Positions 41,496 through 51,517 of a stretch of DNA of 64,000 nt are shown here, piece by piece. The translations under genes were made by a program, and so were the position numbers. The notes beneath the pieces are model-generated. The model saw only the letters and a list, made by a program, of their open reading frames with translations. It was not told the DNA's origin and did no database searches. Each line of letters opens with the position of its first letter. The first letter of the stretch is position 1. Source of the stretch: Phyllobacterium calauticae (GTDB lineage Bacteria; Pseudomonadota; Alphaproteobacteria; Rhizobiales; Rhizobiaceae); assembly GCF_019991125.1 (NCBI RefSeq), contig NZ_JAGENB010000003.1, forward strand, positions 434,001 through 498,000. The letters run 5' to 3'.

Positions 41496-42137
41496 CTACT
41501 TCGCCTGAGCCATCAGGATTTTTGTCGCAAAGGCCGAAAACACCCCGGCAAACAGCCAATCGGTCACCCGCGTAACCGTCGGGTTCTTCTTGAGAAGACC
41601 GGCAAACCGGTCAGCCGCAAGAATCATCGGCGTTACCACCGGCAAAGACAGCGGGATGAACAGCAGGCCAAGGAAGAAAAGCTTGCCCGGCGCATGCGGA
41701 TCGCTTGCCGACACGAACTGCGGCAGAAACGTCATGAAGAACAGGATGATCTTGGGGTTGAGCAGATTGATGCCGATCCCCGTCAGCCAATTCTGGAACA
41801 ATGTGTGCGACGGGCCGCTCTTCTTCTCCGGAGAAAAGGCTGATCCCTTGCGGATAGCCTGAAAGGCGAGCCACACGAGATAACCCGCACCAACGACTTT
41901 CAGCGCAAGGAATGCGGATGGCGATGCGATAATCAACGCGGAAAGGCCGAGTGCGACCATTGTTGTATGCACCACAATTCCGCAATTGGCACCGGACAGA
42001 CACGCAAACCCGGCCGCTTTTCCCTCGGAAAGAGCCCGCCCCACGAAAAGCGTCATATCGGGACCCGGAGTAATCGAAAGAACAAAGGTTGCAATCGCGA
42101 ACTGCAGGATAATCGGCCATTCGGGAATGAAGGTCAT
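41496..42137 (-). CDS. LysE family translocator
   Basis: 213 aa with six transmembrane segments. It has the motif SITPGPDMTLFVGRALSEGKAAG near the N-terminus and FQNWLTGIGINLLNPKIILFFMTFLPQFV in the middle, typical of RhtB/LysE exporters. Convergent with the rlmN pair (6 bp between stops). It is 72 bp downstream of a LysR regulator on the same strand, which may control it. The substrate is not visible. Confidence 0.9.
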   Translation of the reverse strand: MTFIPEWPIILQFAIATFVLSITPGPDMTLFVGRALSEGKAAGFACLSGANCGIVVHTTMVALGLSALIIASPSAFLALKVVGAGYLVWLAFQAIRKGSAFSPEKKSGPSHTLFQNWLTGIGINLLNPKIILFFMTFLPQFVSASDPHAPGKLFFLGLLFIPLSLPVVTPMILAADRFAGLLKKNPTVTRVTDWLFAGVFSAFATKILMAQAK

Positions 42138-42208
42138 GGGAGGCTCCGTCGAAAAACTGGGGGAAGCTAACGCGGAACCGTCCTTTTGGCCACCCGATTC
42201 TGAGGGGT

Positions 42209-43159
42209 CTAGCGATTTCCCCGATCCGCCGCGGCATCAGCCAGATTCGCTGCGCGCATTTCTGCTGTCATGCGCTGCACGAGACCGCGAAATTGCGCGA
42301 GGGCCGGTGCCGGATGCGTCTGCCGCATGGCCAGAAGCAACGGGGCTATCAGTTTGGAACTGCCCGCAACCGCCCGGTAGGCGATATCGTCGCCGCCAAG
42401 GCGCCGCATCGATGCAGGCACGAGGGAAATACCGAATCCTGCAGCCACCAGGCTCAGCGTTGCGGTCAAGCGCGGTGCCTCCTGCGCGACAGCCGGGCTG
42501 AACCCCGCCTCCCGGCATGCGGTCAGAATGGTGTCATAGAGGCCTGGCCCTGCGGTGCGGCGATAGAGAATGAAGGGTTCGGTGGCCAATTCTGTCAGCA
42601 GCAGCCGCGAGGCAGTATCCCGCGCCAGCCTATGCCCCATCGGCAGCGCGACGAGCATCGGTTCCTCCAGCACGGCATCGATCCGCAGGCCCGGCGTGCG
42701 TCCTACGGGAGAGCGAATGAAGGCTGCGTCGAGCCGTTCATGCATGAGCGCATCCACCAACTCAGCCGTACCGGCTTCTTCCAGCACGACGGAAAGTTTC
42801 GGCAGGCTTTCATGAAAAGCCCGCAACGCTTTCGGCACGAAAGGATGCAGGGCAGCAGAGCTGGTGAAGCCGATGGCCAGACGGCCCTGTTCGCCGCGTG
42901 CCGCCCGGTGAACCATATCGGCAACACCATTGGCGCGCTCCAGAATGATCTTGGCTTCATCAAGCAGCACTTTTCCGGCCTCGGTGGGACGAACGCCGCG
43001 CGGCATGCGGTGCATCAGGAGTACACCCAGTTCCGCCTCCAGCCCCTGCAGGAGCCGCGTCAGCGGCGGTTGCTGTATACCCAACCGCTCGGCAGCCCGC
43101 GTCACATGGCCTTCCTCTGCCAAGACAACAAAAGCGCGAAGACGCCGCAGATCAATCAT
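42209..43159 (-). CDS. LysR-family transcriptional regulator
   Basis: 316 aa. The N-terminal winged helix-turn-helix LRAFVVLAEEGHVTRAAERLGIQQPPLTRLLQGLEAELG is typical of the BenM/CatR-like branch, with the inducer-binding domain from about residue 90. The ATG at 43159 is chosen because AAGG is 7 nt from it but only 1 nt from the ATG at 43165. The likely targets are itself, the LysE exporter downstream or tam, from which it is divergent by 160 bp. The ligand is unknown. Confidence 0.92.
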   Translation of the reverse strand: MIDLRRLRAFVVLAEEGHVTRAAERLGIQQPPLTRLLQGLEAELGVLLMHRMPRGVRPTEAGKVLLDEAKIILERANGVADMVHRAARGEQGRLAIGFTSSAALHPFVPKALRAFHESLPKLSVVLEEAGTAELVDALMHERLDAAFIRSPVGRTPGLRIDAVLEEPMLVALPMGHRLARDTASRLLLTELATEPFILYRRTAGPGLYDTILTACREAGFSPAVAQEAPRLTATLSLVAAGFGISLVPASMRRLGGDDIAYRAVAGSSKLIAPLLLAMRQTHPAPALAQFRGLVQRMTAEMRAANLADAAADRGNR

Positions 43160-43319
43160 TACCATACCTTAAAAGTATTGAAATCGTAAAAAGTATGCAT
43201 TGGAAATCATAAGGCAGAAAGCCTATTCTGCCAATGCACTGCTTTGGGGCCAAGCGATGCGCCATGACTTGCCCCTATCGTCCCCGCCTATCCGGCGGGC
43301 AACAAAAAGGAAACCCGTT

Positions 43320-44090
43320 GTGAGCTGGTCAGCCGAACAATATGTGAAATTTGAAGATGAGCGGACACGTCCAGTCCGCGATCTCCTGACGGCAGTACCC
43401 GGCGTATACGCCCGATCCGTGATTGATATCGGTTGCGGTCCCGGCAATTCCACGGAAGTCCTCATTGCCCGTTTTCCCAGGGCAGTTGCAACGGGAATGG
43501 ACAGCTCCGAGGATATGGTCAAAGCAGCCCGCAAACGGCTTCCTGAAATCCGCTTCGACGTCGCTGATATCGCACGATGGGATGCACAGGGACCCTATGA
43601 TGTCATTCTTGCCAATGCGGTGCTGCAATGGCTTCCGGACCACGCCACCCTGTTGCCAGCCCTTGTCAGCAAACTGGCCGTGGACGGCAGCCTCGCAATC
43701 CAGATTCCGAACAATCTGGATGAACCCACACACCGTCTGATACGGGAAATAGCCGCTGACGGCCCATGGGCGGCCAAACTGGCAGAATCGGCAGGGCAAA
43801 GGTCGCCGCGGCAGAGCGCGGAGTGGTATTACCGAATCCTGCGGCCGATAGCGTCCAGGGTTGATATCTGGCAAACCACTTACCACCACCCGCTTGCCGG
43901 AGGAGCTGCAGCCGTGGTCGAATGGTTTAAAGGAACGGGCCTGCGGCCATATCTGGACCCGCTCAATGAAACCGAACGGGCGTCCTATCTCAAACGGTAT
44001 ACGGACGCAGTTGCGGAAGCTTATCCGGCTCTGCCTGACGGCACGGTTTTGCTGCCTTTCCCGCGGCTTTTCATGGTAGCTACCCGCTAA
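43320..44090 (+). CDS. tam: Trans-aconitate 2-methyltransferase
   Basis: 256 aa SAM-dependent enzyme that methylates trans-aconitate, an inhibitor of aconitase formed spontaneously from cis-aconitate. Motif I is VIDIGCGPGNSTEVL, motif II region DVILANAVLQWLPDHATLLP. The GTG at 43320 is chosen: AAGGAAA lies 8 nt upstream, and the protein then begins MSWSAEQYVKFEDERTRPV, aligning with the E. coli Tam start and length. The in-frame codons from 43200 do not resemble the family. Confidence 0.9.
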   Translation: MSWSAEQYVKFEDERTRPVRDLLTAVPGVYARSVIDIGCGPGNSTEVLIARFPRAVATGMDSSEDMVKAARKRLPEIRFDVADIARWDAQGPYDVILANAVLQWLPDHATLLPALVSKLAVDGSLAIQIPNNLDEPTHRLIREIAADGPWAAKLAESAGQRSPRQSAEWYYRILRPIASRVDIWQTTYHHPLAGGAAAVVEWFKGTGLRPYLDPLNETERASYLKRYTDAVAEAYPALPDGTVLLPFPRLFMVATR

Positions 44091-44296
44091 GGCGGCATTC
44101 ACGCCCTATCTGAGGCACGGATTTTCCATACCCATGGCGGCCCAATGGCCGCTATTTGCATTTAAGACATCAAAATACTGACATTGCGCGGCCTTAATTA
44201 AATACTTTTCTGCAGTCACTGGAAAAATATGCTCTGTAATGACACTGCAATCATCGCAAGCCAGAACAGGCAAGTTTTTCAGCCTTTGAGAGCCGC

Positions 44297-45088
44297 ATGG
44301 TCTATTACCGAACAACATCTGCTTCATGCGGTAAAGCGCTCTATGGCTTCGGCGTTTGGAGCCAGCCAGCCCTTGCGATCAGCCTTATCCTCGTGTGGGC
44401 GGCCCTGGCCATCCTGTTTAACCGCGCGCCTGAGATCGACAAGGCCGTTTCGTCGTTTTTCTTCCTGAGCTCTGACTGCATCGCCACTGCGACCGCAAAA
44501 ATTTGCGGGGATTTTCCTGCCGCATCGGTGCCGCTTTTCAAGACACTGCGGCGTGTCTTCTATGCCCTGCCCATCGTGGCCGCTTCGGTGGTCGTCACCA
44601 TCGCGCTGCGCGATGTTGCCTCCGGTCTCCGCTGGAATCACGAGCGCATTCGCATATCAATCGTATCGCTTCTTACGCTGGCCATTGGCCCCGGTCTGTT
44701 GGTCAACGCATTCATGAAGGAATTCATCGGACGTCCGCGGCCCGCGAACACATGGCTTTTCGGCGGGGAGCAGCCCTTCGTGGCGGCGGCTGAATGGTCG
44801 CACGTCTGCCAGCACAATTGCTCCTTTATTTCCGGGGAAGCTGCCGGGATAGCTTGGCTTGTCTGCCTTTTGCCCTTGTGGCCCCATCAGACAAGGAAAA
44901 AGCTCATGTGGCCCATCGCTGCTATCATCATAACCACCGATTTCCTTCGCGTTGCTTTTGGCCGGCACTATCTCTCCGACGTCGTCCTTGGGTCTCTTTC
45001 AACCGTGATTGTCTTCTGCGTGCTGACCACGATTTGCGAGTCATGGACGGGGCATTGGCGTGGCACATCCAAACAGAGAATCAAGTAA
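44297..45088 (+). CDS. PAP2-family membrane phosphatase
   Basis: 263 aa with about six transmembrane segments. The phosphatase motifs are KEFIGRPRP (motif 1, K-x6-RP), CSFISGEAAG (motif 2) and RVAFGRHYLSDV (motif 3, R-x5-H-x3-D). In motif 2 the usual SGH histidine is Glu, a variant I associate with some lipid A or polyprenyl phosphatases. It is followed 112 bp on by a GT39 glycosyltransferase gene, which points to lipid or lipid A remodelling; that is inference. The substrate is unknown. Confidence 0.83.
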   Translation: MVYYRTTSASCGKALYGFGVWSQPALAISLILVWAALAILFNRAPEIDKAVSSFFFLSSDCIATATAKICGDFPAASVPLFKTLRRVFYALPIVAASVVVTIALRDVASGLRWNHERIRISIVSLLTLAIGPGLLVNAFMKEFIGRPRPANTWLFGGEQPFVAAAEWSHVCQHNCSFISGEAAGIAWLVCLLPLWPHQTRKKLMWPIAAIIITTDFLRVAFGRHYLSDVVLGSLSTVIVFCVLTTICESWTGHWRGTSKQRIK

Positions 45089-45200
45089 CCGCTGAAACCG
45101 CATAGTACGTCCCCTGTTGAAGACATAAATTTTTATTGGCGCTACTGTTCGTTCGGTTTATTAAAACTGAGGGGACAACAACAAGCGCGACAATCAGACG

Positions 45201-46901
45201 ATGCTTCAGAAGAATCCAAGCCTGAGCATTTCGGACGATGCGGTGGATTCGGCTGCAAGCCGGCGCTTTGTTCTCATGTTGGCCTTGGCCCTGATCGTGA
45301 GCCTTCTCCCGCTTGCCAGCAACCTCATCACACATTTTCCCGACGAACGCCATTACTCCAATGGTGCTGTCATCATGCTGCACACGGGCGATTACCTGAC
45401 ACCGCATACGGCGGAGGGCGATGTCCGGCTGAAAAAGCCGCCCCTCACATACTGGATGAGCGCAGCCGGTATGAAAATCTTCGGGATCTCCGTGCTCGGA
45501 TCGCGCTTCCTGTGGCTGATAGCCGGGGCGGCCACGCTGCTGATCACGTTCTGCCTGGCCCGCACTATCACGCGCAATGACCGGACGGCATTGCTTGCAG
45601 CTTCGCTTCTGGCAACGAATGCCGTCTTCCTGCGCGCCTGTGTCAACGCCATTCCTGACATGCCCCTGACCATGTTCATGCTCATCGGCATGCTCGGCTT
45701 TGTCGGCCTTCTCTTCCGTGATGACCATCACCACGTCTACGGCATTCTTGCCTATGCGGGTACGGGATTGGCGATCCTGGCCAAGGGCCTCCTTCCCGTG
45801 GCAATGCTCGGCTACATCCTGGTCTATTGCATGGCCGTGCCGGCGCTGCGGCAGCGCAGCCATCGCCTGTGGCAGCCCCTGACAATCGCCGTGTGCCTCG
45901 GCATCGTCGGCGTCTGGTTCATCTATCAGTCTCTGCACACACCAAGTATGCTTTCGGCCGATTTCGTTGCCGACCAGATTTCAGACAAGATCAATGTCAA
46001 TCCGGATATCATCGCCATGGGATTGATCCACAGCTTCGCTGGCCTCATCGGTCCGACATTTGTCTGGCTGGGGTTGCTTTTCTATGGCGCGCGGAAAGCG
46101 GGACTGAGACTGGAGAGGGATTCACTCAACGGCATAGCCCCCTTCTTCCTCGGCTGGATCATTGCCGTTTCGATTATTTTTTCCCTCAATAGCCTTCCCT
46201 CTCACCGTTACGTCATTCCCGTTATACCGCTGCTTTGCGTGCTTCTCGCCTGCGGGTTTCAGGAAGTGACAGATCCCCGCTTCGAAAAATTGGTTCGGCG
46301 GGTATTGCGCATCATCATCCTGTTTGCAGCCATCCCTATCGCCGGCGTATTCTTGGTCGGGATGCAATTGCTGTCGCCACTATATGTGGCAGGATTGGCA
46401 GCCGGGATCGCAGGCGTCATGACGACGCTGTGGGTCGTTAACGCCGGCCTGAAAATGCATGGTCTGGCAGCCTCCGCCGCCGTGCTTGCCATGGCCAGCA
46501 CATTAGCCGTTACCCCCGTTGCAAAGGCTCTGCTTGTACCGGACATCGGCAAGCCTCTCGCGGCGAGGATCAACACATTGCATCTCCAGGAGAACCAAGT
46601 CCTCTTCGTCGGACCCGTGCTGGACGCTGCGAAAATCCGGCTTCACGCCAATTTTGATGCACAATTCAGGCAAACGACCGTGTTTCCGCCTGCAGAGATT
46701 GATCCCGGCGTGAAAGTTGTTCTTTCGACCGACAAGCACATTGCAGATGCATTGGCACAACGAGGTTTTGCCGTGGAGGAGGTTACAGCCGGCTGGCGGC
46801 GCATTCACATGCAGGATTTCATTTCCGCGCTGAAAACGGGCACGTTGCAGGAGGCCCGTGAGCGATATGGTGAGCACGGTTACGTGGCTATCCGCAGCTG
46901 A
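45201..46901 (+). CDS. Glycosyltransferase family 39 (ArnT/PMT-like) membrane protein
   Basis: 566 aa with roughly 11-12 transmembrane segments. The first periplasmic loop contains LITHFPDERHYSN with the catalytic Asp-Glu, and GDVRLKKPPLTYWMSAAGMKIFG is the family KPPLxYW motif. FLRACVNAIPDMPLTMFMLIGMLGF and AILAKGLLP follow the ArnT pattern. The donor is likely a polyprenyl-phosphate sugar and the acceptor lipid A, or protein in PMT relatives; this cannot be decided. Position next to the PAP2 phosphatase suggests a shared envelope pathway. Confidence 0.88.
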   Translation: MLQKNPSLSISDDAVDSAASRRFVLMLALALIVSLLPLASNLITHFPDERHYSNGAVIMLHTGDYLTPHTAEGDVRLKKPPLTYWMSAAGMKIFGISVLGSRFLWLIAGAATLLITFCLARTITRNDRTALLAASLLATNAVFLRACVNAIPDMPLTMFMLIGMLGFVGLLFRDDHHHVYGILAYAGTGLAILAKGLLPVAMLGYILVYCMAVPALRQRSHRLWQPLTIAVCLGIVGVWFIYQSLHTPSMLSADFVADQISDKINVNPDIIAMGLIHSFAGLIGPTFVWLGLLFYGARKAGLRLERDSLNGIAPFFLGWIIAVSIIFSLNSLPSHRYVIPVIPLLCVLLACGFQEVTDPRFEKLVRRVLRIIILFAAIPIAGVFLVGMQLLSPLYVAGLAAGIAGVMTTLWVVNAGLKMHGLAASAAVLAMASTLAVTPVAKALLVPDIGKPLAARINTLHLQENQVLFVGPVLDAAKIRLHANFDAQFRQTTVFPPAEIDPGVKVVLSTDKHIADALAQRGFAVEEVTAGWRRIHMQDFISALKTGTLQEARERYGEHGYVAIRS

Positions 46902-47019
46902 TTTCCCCGTGCAGGTCCGCTGCAGCCAAAGCCGATCTTGCCAACATCCCCTCACCTGATAAAAGAACCTCCATCTTCACCAAACGACAGCGAGACTGCA
47001 CAGCGGTCAGGGAAACAGA

Positions 47020-48243
47020 ATGAACAAGTGGAAAGACGTCAAGAAAGTCGTGCTGGCCTATTCCGGCGGTCTCGATACATCGATTATCCTCAAATGGTTG
47101 CAAACGGAACTGGGTGCGGAAGTCGTTACCTTCACTGCCGATCTCGGCCAGGGCGAAGAGCTGGAACCAGCGCGCAAGAAAGCCGAAATGCTCGGCATCA
47201 AGGAAATCTATATCGAAGATGTGCGTGAAGAATTCGTGCGCGACTTCGTGTTCCCGATGTTCCGTGCCAATGCCGTCTATGAAGGCGTCTATTTGCTCGG
47301 CACGTCCATTGCACGGCCGCTGATTTCGAAGCATCTCGTTGAGATTGCCGCCCGCACCGGAGCCGATGCCATCGCCCATGGGGCGACCGGCAAGGGCAAT
47401 GACCAGGTTCGTTTCGAGCTTTCCGCCTATGCGCTGAATCCTGATATCAAGGTTATCGCCCCGTGGCGCGACTGGACATTCAAGTCACGCACCGATCTTT
47501 TGGAATTTGCCCGCGAACACCAGATTCCGATCGCCAAGGACAAGCTCGGCGAAGCCCCCTTCTCCGTCGATGCAAACCTGCTACACTCCTCATCCGAAGG
47601 CAAGGTTCTGGAAGATCCGTGGCAGGAAGCGCCGGAATACGTGCATCAGCGCACGATTTCGCCGATGGAAGCGCCCGACAAGGCCACGGAAATCGAAATT
47701 GCCTTCGAGAAGGGCGACGCCGTCGCTATCGATGGCAAACCGCTTTCGCCGGCAACATTGCTGAAAACGCTCAACGATCTCGGCCGCGACAACGGTATCG
47801 GTCGCCTTGATCTGGTCGAGAACCGTTTCGTTGGCATGAAATCGCGCGGCGTTTACGAAACCCCCGGCGGCACGATCCTTCTCGCTGCCCATCGCGCCAT
47901 GGAGTCGATCACATTGGATCGCGGTGCAGCGCACCTCAAGGATGAGTTCATGCCACGCTATGCGGAACTGATCTACAATGGCTTCTGGTATTCGCCGGAA
48001 CGCGAAATGCTGCAGGCCATGATTGACAAGAGCCAGGAAGATGTGGAGGGCGTCGTGCGCCTGAAGCTGTACAAAGGCAATGTCATGATATCCGGCCGCA
48101 AGTCGAAGAAGTCACTTTATTCCGATGCGCTCGTGACTTTCGAGGATGATCGCGGCGCCTATGATCAGAAGGACGCGGCGGGCTTTATCCGCCTCAACGC
48201 CCTGCGCCTGCGCACGCTGGCTGCCCGCAAGCGCAACAGCTGA
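47020..48243 (+). CDS. argG: Argininosuccinate synthase
   Basis: 407 aa. The ATP-pyrophosphatase loop is [17 protein letters not shown], followed by [59 protein letters not shown] is the citrulline/aspartate segment. It condenses citrulline with aspartate using ATP in arginine synthesis. It ends at a strong terminator and stands alone. The upstream 118 bp show no attenuator-like arrangement. Confidence 0.97.
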   Translation: MNKWKDVKKVVLAYSGGLDTSIILKWLQTELGAEVVTFTADLGQGEELEPARKKAEMLGIKEIYIEDVREEFVRDFVFPMFRANAVYEGVYLLGTSIARPLISKHLVEIAARTGADAIAHGATGKGNDQVRFELSAYALNPDIKVIAPWRDWTFKSRTDLLEFAREHQIPIAKDKLGEAPFSVDANLLHSSSEGKVLEDPWQEAPEYVHQRTISPMEAPDKATEIEIAFEKGDAVAIDGKPLSPATLLKTLNDLGRDNGIGRLDLVENRFVGMKSRGVYETPGGTILLAAHRAMESITLDRGAAHLKDEFMPRYAELIYNGFWYSPEREMLQAMIDKSQEDVEGVVRLKLYKGNVMISGRKSKKSLYSDALVTFEDDRGAYDQKDAAGFIRLNALRLRTLAARKRNS

Positions 48244-48263
48244 TCCTGCAAATATCGACTGAG

Positions 48264-48287
48264 AACGGGGCGCAAGCCCCGTTTTTT
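48264..48287 (+). terminator. Intrinsic terminator of argG
   Basis: AACGGGGC-GCAA-GCCCCGTTTTTT: perfect stem with a GCAA tetraloop and a T-run, 21 bp past the argG stop. Confidence 0.9.
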
Positions 48288-48406
48288 GTTGGCTGACCAT
48301 TGGATATACTTTCGTGCCGCGCTTTCTGTGCCTGCCGACTTGTGATCACTCGATTGCGAGCTTAGATGTTAAAGCCAGAGTTCATCAGCCATGACGGAGC
48401 CTTCCC

Positions 48407-50458
48407 ATGTCCTCACAGAAACCAGCCATCAATCCTGCACTGACGGACTGGACCGGACCGCTCGGACTTCCCGACTTCACTGCCTTCACCGACGACGATT
48501 TTGCCCCGGCCTTCGATGCGGCACTTGCGGCCGATCTTGCCGATGTTGACGCGATCATCAACCATCACGAGGCACCGACCATCGACAATACGCTGAAGGC
48601 CTTGGAGCTATCCGGCGAAGGTCTCAACCGCGTCTCTTCCATTTTCTGGATGCGGGCCGGGGCCAATACCAACGACACCATACAGGCGTTGGAGCGCGTC
48701 ATCGCGCCCAAGATGTCCCGTCACTATTCGTCCATCATGATGAACCCGCAGCTGTTTGCCCGTATTGACTCGCTCTACGAACAACGCGATTTCCTCGGCC
48801 TTGACGCCGAAACGGATCGCGTTCTTGAGAAGACATGGAAGGGCTTCGTACGCAGCGGCGCGCGGCTGGATGAGCAAGGCAAAGCACGTCTTGCAGACAT
48901 CAATGAGAAGCTTGCGGGATTTGGCGCACAGTTTGGTCAGAATGTCCTGAAGGATGAAGCCGACTGGGCGCTTTTCATCACCGATGAAGCGCAGATGAAA
49001 GGCCTGCCGGACTTCGTGCGTGCTGCCATGCGCGGTGCTGCCGAGGAACGGGATCGGCCGGACGCCTGGGCGGTTACCCTTTCGCGTTCGATCATTGAAC
49101 CTTTCCTGTCCTTCTCTGAAGACCGCGGCCTGCGGGAAAAGGCGTTTCGTGCCTGGGCCGCGCGCGGCGAGAACGGCGGAGCAAGCGACAACCGTGCAAT
49201 TGTTGCCGAGATGGTGGCGCTGCGTGCAGAAAAGGCCAAGCTGCTCGGTTATCACAGTTTTGCCGCCTACAAACTTGACGACACCATGGCCAAGACACCG
49301 AAGGCCGTTATGGACCTGCTCGAACCGGTGTGGGACAAGGCGCGCAACCGCGCTGCCGAAGAAGAGATTGATCTGGAACGCCTGATCGCCGCCGAGGGGC
49401 GCAACCACAAGGTTGCTCCATGGGATTGGCGGTTCTACGCAGAGAAACTGCGCAATGAGCGCTTTGCATTCGACGAGGCGGAACTGAAACCATACCTGCA
49501 GCTGGAAAAGATCATCGAAGCTTGTTTCGACGTGGCAACCCGGCTCTTTGGCATCCGCTTTGAAGAGAAGACCGGCATTGCGACCTGGCATCCCGATGTG
49601 CGGGTGTGGGAGGTCCAGAATCCGGATGGCAGCAGCCGCGGTGTTTTTCTGGGCGATTATTTCAACCGCCAATCCAAGCGTTCAGGCGCCTGGATGAGCG
49701 CATTGCAATCGCAGCACAAGCTCGACGGCGGCCAGACGCCGATCATCTACAACGTCATGAATTTCGCCAAACCGCCGAAGGGTGAGCCCGCGCTTCTTTC
49801 GTTGGATGGTGCACGCACCCTCTTCCACGAGTTCGGCCATGCTTTGCACGGCCTATTGTCCGACGTGACGTGGCCGGCCGTGTCGGGCACATCGGTTTCG
49901 CGCGACTTTGTCGAACTGCCTTCGCAGCTCTACGAACATTGGCTGACGGTACCCGCAGTTCTGGAAAAATATGCGGTCCACTACCGCACTGGCGAGGCGA
50001 TGCCCAAGGCGCTCCTCGACAAGGTACTGGCGGCCAACACCTTCAATGCCGGGTTCAACACGGTAGAATTCACCTCGTCAGCGCTGGTCGACATGGCTTT
50101 CCATGCGGACGGCACACCGCCAACCGACCCGATCCAGTTCGAGGCTGACACGCTGAAAAGTCTGTCCATGCCCGACGCGATCATCATGCGTCATCGCACG
50201 CCGCACTTTACGCACGTCTTCTCCGGCGACGGCTATTCCGCCGGGTATTATTCCTACATGTGGTCGGAAGTGCTGGATGCCGATGCGTTCAAGGCATTCG
50301 AGGAAACCGGCGACGTGTTCAATACCGACCTCGCCAAGAAGCTCAAGCAATATATCTATTCGGCTGGCGGTAGCCGCGACCCGGAAGAGCTCTACAAGGC
50401 TTTCCGCGGCAAGATGCCAACACCCGATGCGATGATCGAGAAGCGCGGTCTTGCCTGA
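48407..50458 (+). CDS. M3-family oligopeptidase (Dcp/PrlC type)
   Basis: 683 aa zinc metallopeptidase. The zinc site is ARTLFHEFGHALHGLLSDV (HExxH), with the third ligand Glu in SRDFVELPSQLYEHWL. FNAGFNTVEFTSSALVDMAFH and SGDGYSAGYYSYMWSEVLDADAF are typical C-terminal blocks. It degrades short peptides in the cytoplasm; no signal peptide is seen. Dcp and oligopeptidase A are not separable here by eye. It ends at a bidirectional terminator. Confidence 0.93.
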   Translation: MSSQKPAINPALTDWTGPLGLPDFTAFTDDDFAPAFDAALAADLADVDAIINHHEAPTIDNTLKALELSGEGLNRVSSIFWMRAGANTNDTIQALERVIAPKMSRHYSSIMMNPQLFARIDSLYEQRDFLGLDAETDRVLEKTWKGFVRSGARLDEQGKARLADINEKLAGFGAQFGQNVLKDEADWALFITDEAQMKGLPDFVRAAMRGAAEERDRPDAWAVTLSRSIIEPFLSFSEDRGLREKAFRAWAARGENGGASDNRAIVAEMVALRAEKAKLLGYHSFAAYKLDDTMAKTPKAVMDLLEPVWDKARNRAAEEEIDLERLIAAEGRNHKVAPWDWRFYAEKLRNERFAFDEAELKPYLQLEKIIEACFDVATRLFGIRFEEKTGIATWHPDVRVWEVQNPDGSSRGVFLGDYFNRQSKRSGAWMSALQSQHKLDGGQTPIIYNVMNFAKPPKGEPALLSLDGARTLFHEFGHALHGLLSDVTWPAVSGTSVSRDFVELPSQLYEHWLTVPAVLEKYAVHYRTGEAMPKALLDKVLAANTFNAGFNTVEFTSSALVDMAFHADGTPPTDPIQFEADTLKSLSMPDAIIMRHRTPHFTHVFSGDGYSAGYYSYMWSEVLDADAFKAFEETGDVFNTDLAKKLKQYIYSAGGSRDPEELYKAFRGKMPTPDAMIEKRGLA

Positions 50459-50465
50459 CCCAAGT

Positions 50466-50500
50466 AAAAACCCGCCGCGCTGAAAACACGGCGGGTTTTT
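50466..50500. terminator. Bidirectional terminator between M3 peptidase and hydrolase genes
   Basis: AAAAACCCGCCG...CGGCGGGTTTTT stem with loop CGCTGAAAACA, flanked by A- and T-runs on both sides, between convergent genes. Confidence 0.9.
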
Positions 50501-50512
50501 CATGTCAGCGGA

Positions 50513-51484
50513 TCATGCCTTGGCGAAAGCCAACAGGTCCTTGTTAAGCTGATCCTTGTGGGTGGTTGCCAGACCATGCGGAGCGCCCGGATAAATCGTA
50601 AGCTTCGAGCCCTTGACCAGTGTCGTGGCGATTTTGGCCGAGTCATCAATCGGCACAATCTGATCATCGTCGCCGTGGACGAACAGGGTCGGCACGTCGA
50701 ACTTCTTCAGATCTTCGGTGAAATCAGTCTCCGAAAATGCCTTGATGCAATCGAGCTCGTTCTTCAAACCACCCTGCATACCCTGAGCCCAGAAGGCATC
50801 GCGTACACCCTGCGAGACCTTGGCGCCGGGACGATTGGCTCCGTAAAACGGCGCTGTCAGATCCTTGAAGAACTGCGAGCGGTCCGCAGTCACACCGGCG
50901 CGAATGCCATCGAACACTTCCATTGGCAGGCCGCCGGGATTGGTGGCGGTCTTCAGCATCAACGGCGGAACGGCCCCAACCAGTACGGCCTTGGCAACAC
51001 GCTTGGTGCCGTGGCGGCCGATATAGCGGGCGACCTCACCACCGCCCGTGGAATGACCGACCATGATGGCGTCTTTCAGATCAAGCTTCTCGAAGAGTTC
51101 AGCCAGATCATCCGCATAAGTGTCCATGTCATTGCCGTTCCAAGGCTGACTGGAACGGCCGTGGCCGCGCCGGTCATGGGCAATGGCGCGGTAGCCATTG
51201 GAGGCGAGGAAGACCATCTGGTCTTCCCAGGCATCGGCATTGAGCGGCCAGCCATGACTGAATACGACGGGCTGTCCCATACCCCAGTCCTTGAAATAAA
51301 TCTCGGTTCCATCCTTGGTGATAAACGTGCTCATGGTCTTGTGCCCTTTCGCGGCTTCCTTGGATTTGGTTTTGCTGATCTTGTCTGCTGCGTCTGCGTC
51401 GCCGACCTTGAGGCTGACAGCCGCGACAAGAGCCGCCGTCGCTGTCAGGAAGGAACGGCGTGATGTCAGTCCGGTCTTGCTCAT
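50513..51484 (-). CDS. Tat-exported alpha/beta hydrolase, chloroperoxidase-like
   Basis: 323 aa. It has a Tat signal peptide ([17 protein letters not shown]) and a cofactor-free haloperoxidase/esterase fold: [41 protein letters not shown], nucleophile [15 protein letters not shown], Asp in [10 protein letters not shown] and His in [15 protein letters not shown] is 9 nt before the ATG at 51484, favouring it over the ATG three codons upstream. Relatives catalyse perhydrolysis or lactone/ester hydrolysis. It is 25 bp downstream of ohr, so probably in the OhrR-regulated transcript. Confidence 0.88.
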   Translation of the reverse strand: MSKTGLTSRRSFLTATAALVAAVSLKVGDADAADKISKTKSKEAAKGHKTMSTFITKDGTEIYFKDWGMGQPVVFSHGWPLNADAWEDQMVFLASNGYRAIAHDRRGHGRSSQPWNGNDMDTYADDLAELFEKLDLKDAIMVGHSTGGGEVARYIGRHGTKRVAKAVLVGAVPPLMLKTATNPGGLPMEVFDGIRAGVTADRSQFFKDLTAPFYGANRPGAKVSQGVRDAFWAQGMQGGLKNELDCIKAFSETDFTEDLKKFDVPTLFVHGDDDQIVPIDDSAKIATTLVKGSKLTIYPGAPHGLATTHKDQLNKDLLAFAKA

Positions 51485-51517
51485 GGTCTTCATTCCTCTG
51501 CCAACGCCTGCGGCGTC

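Noticed and set aside
43200-43319. 40-codon extension of tam
   Set aside because: The resulting N-terminus lies outside known Tam length; GTG at 43320 has AAGGAAA at proper distance and aligns with the E. coli start.
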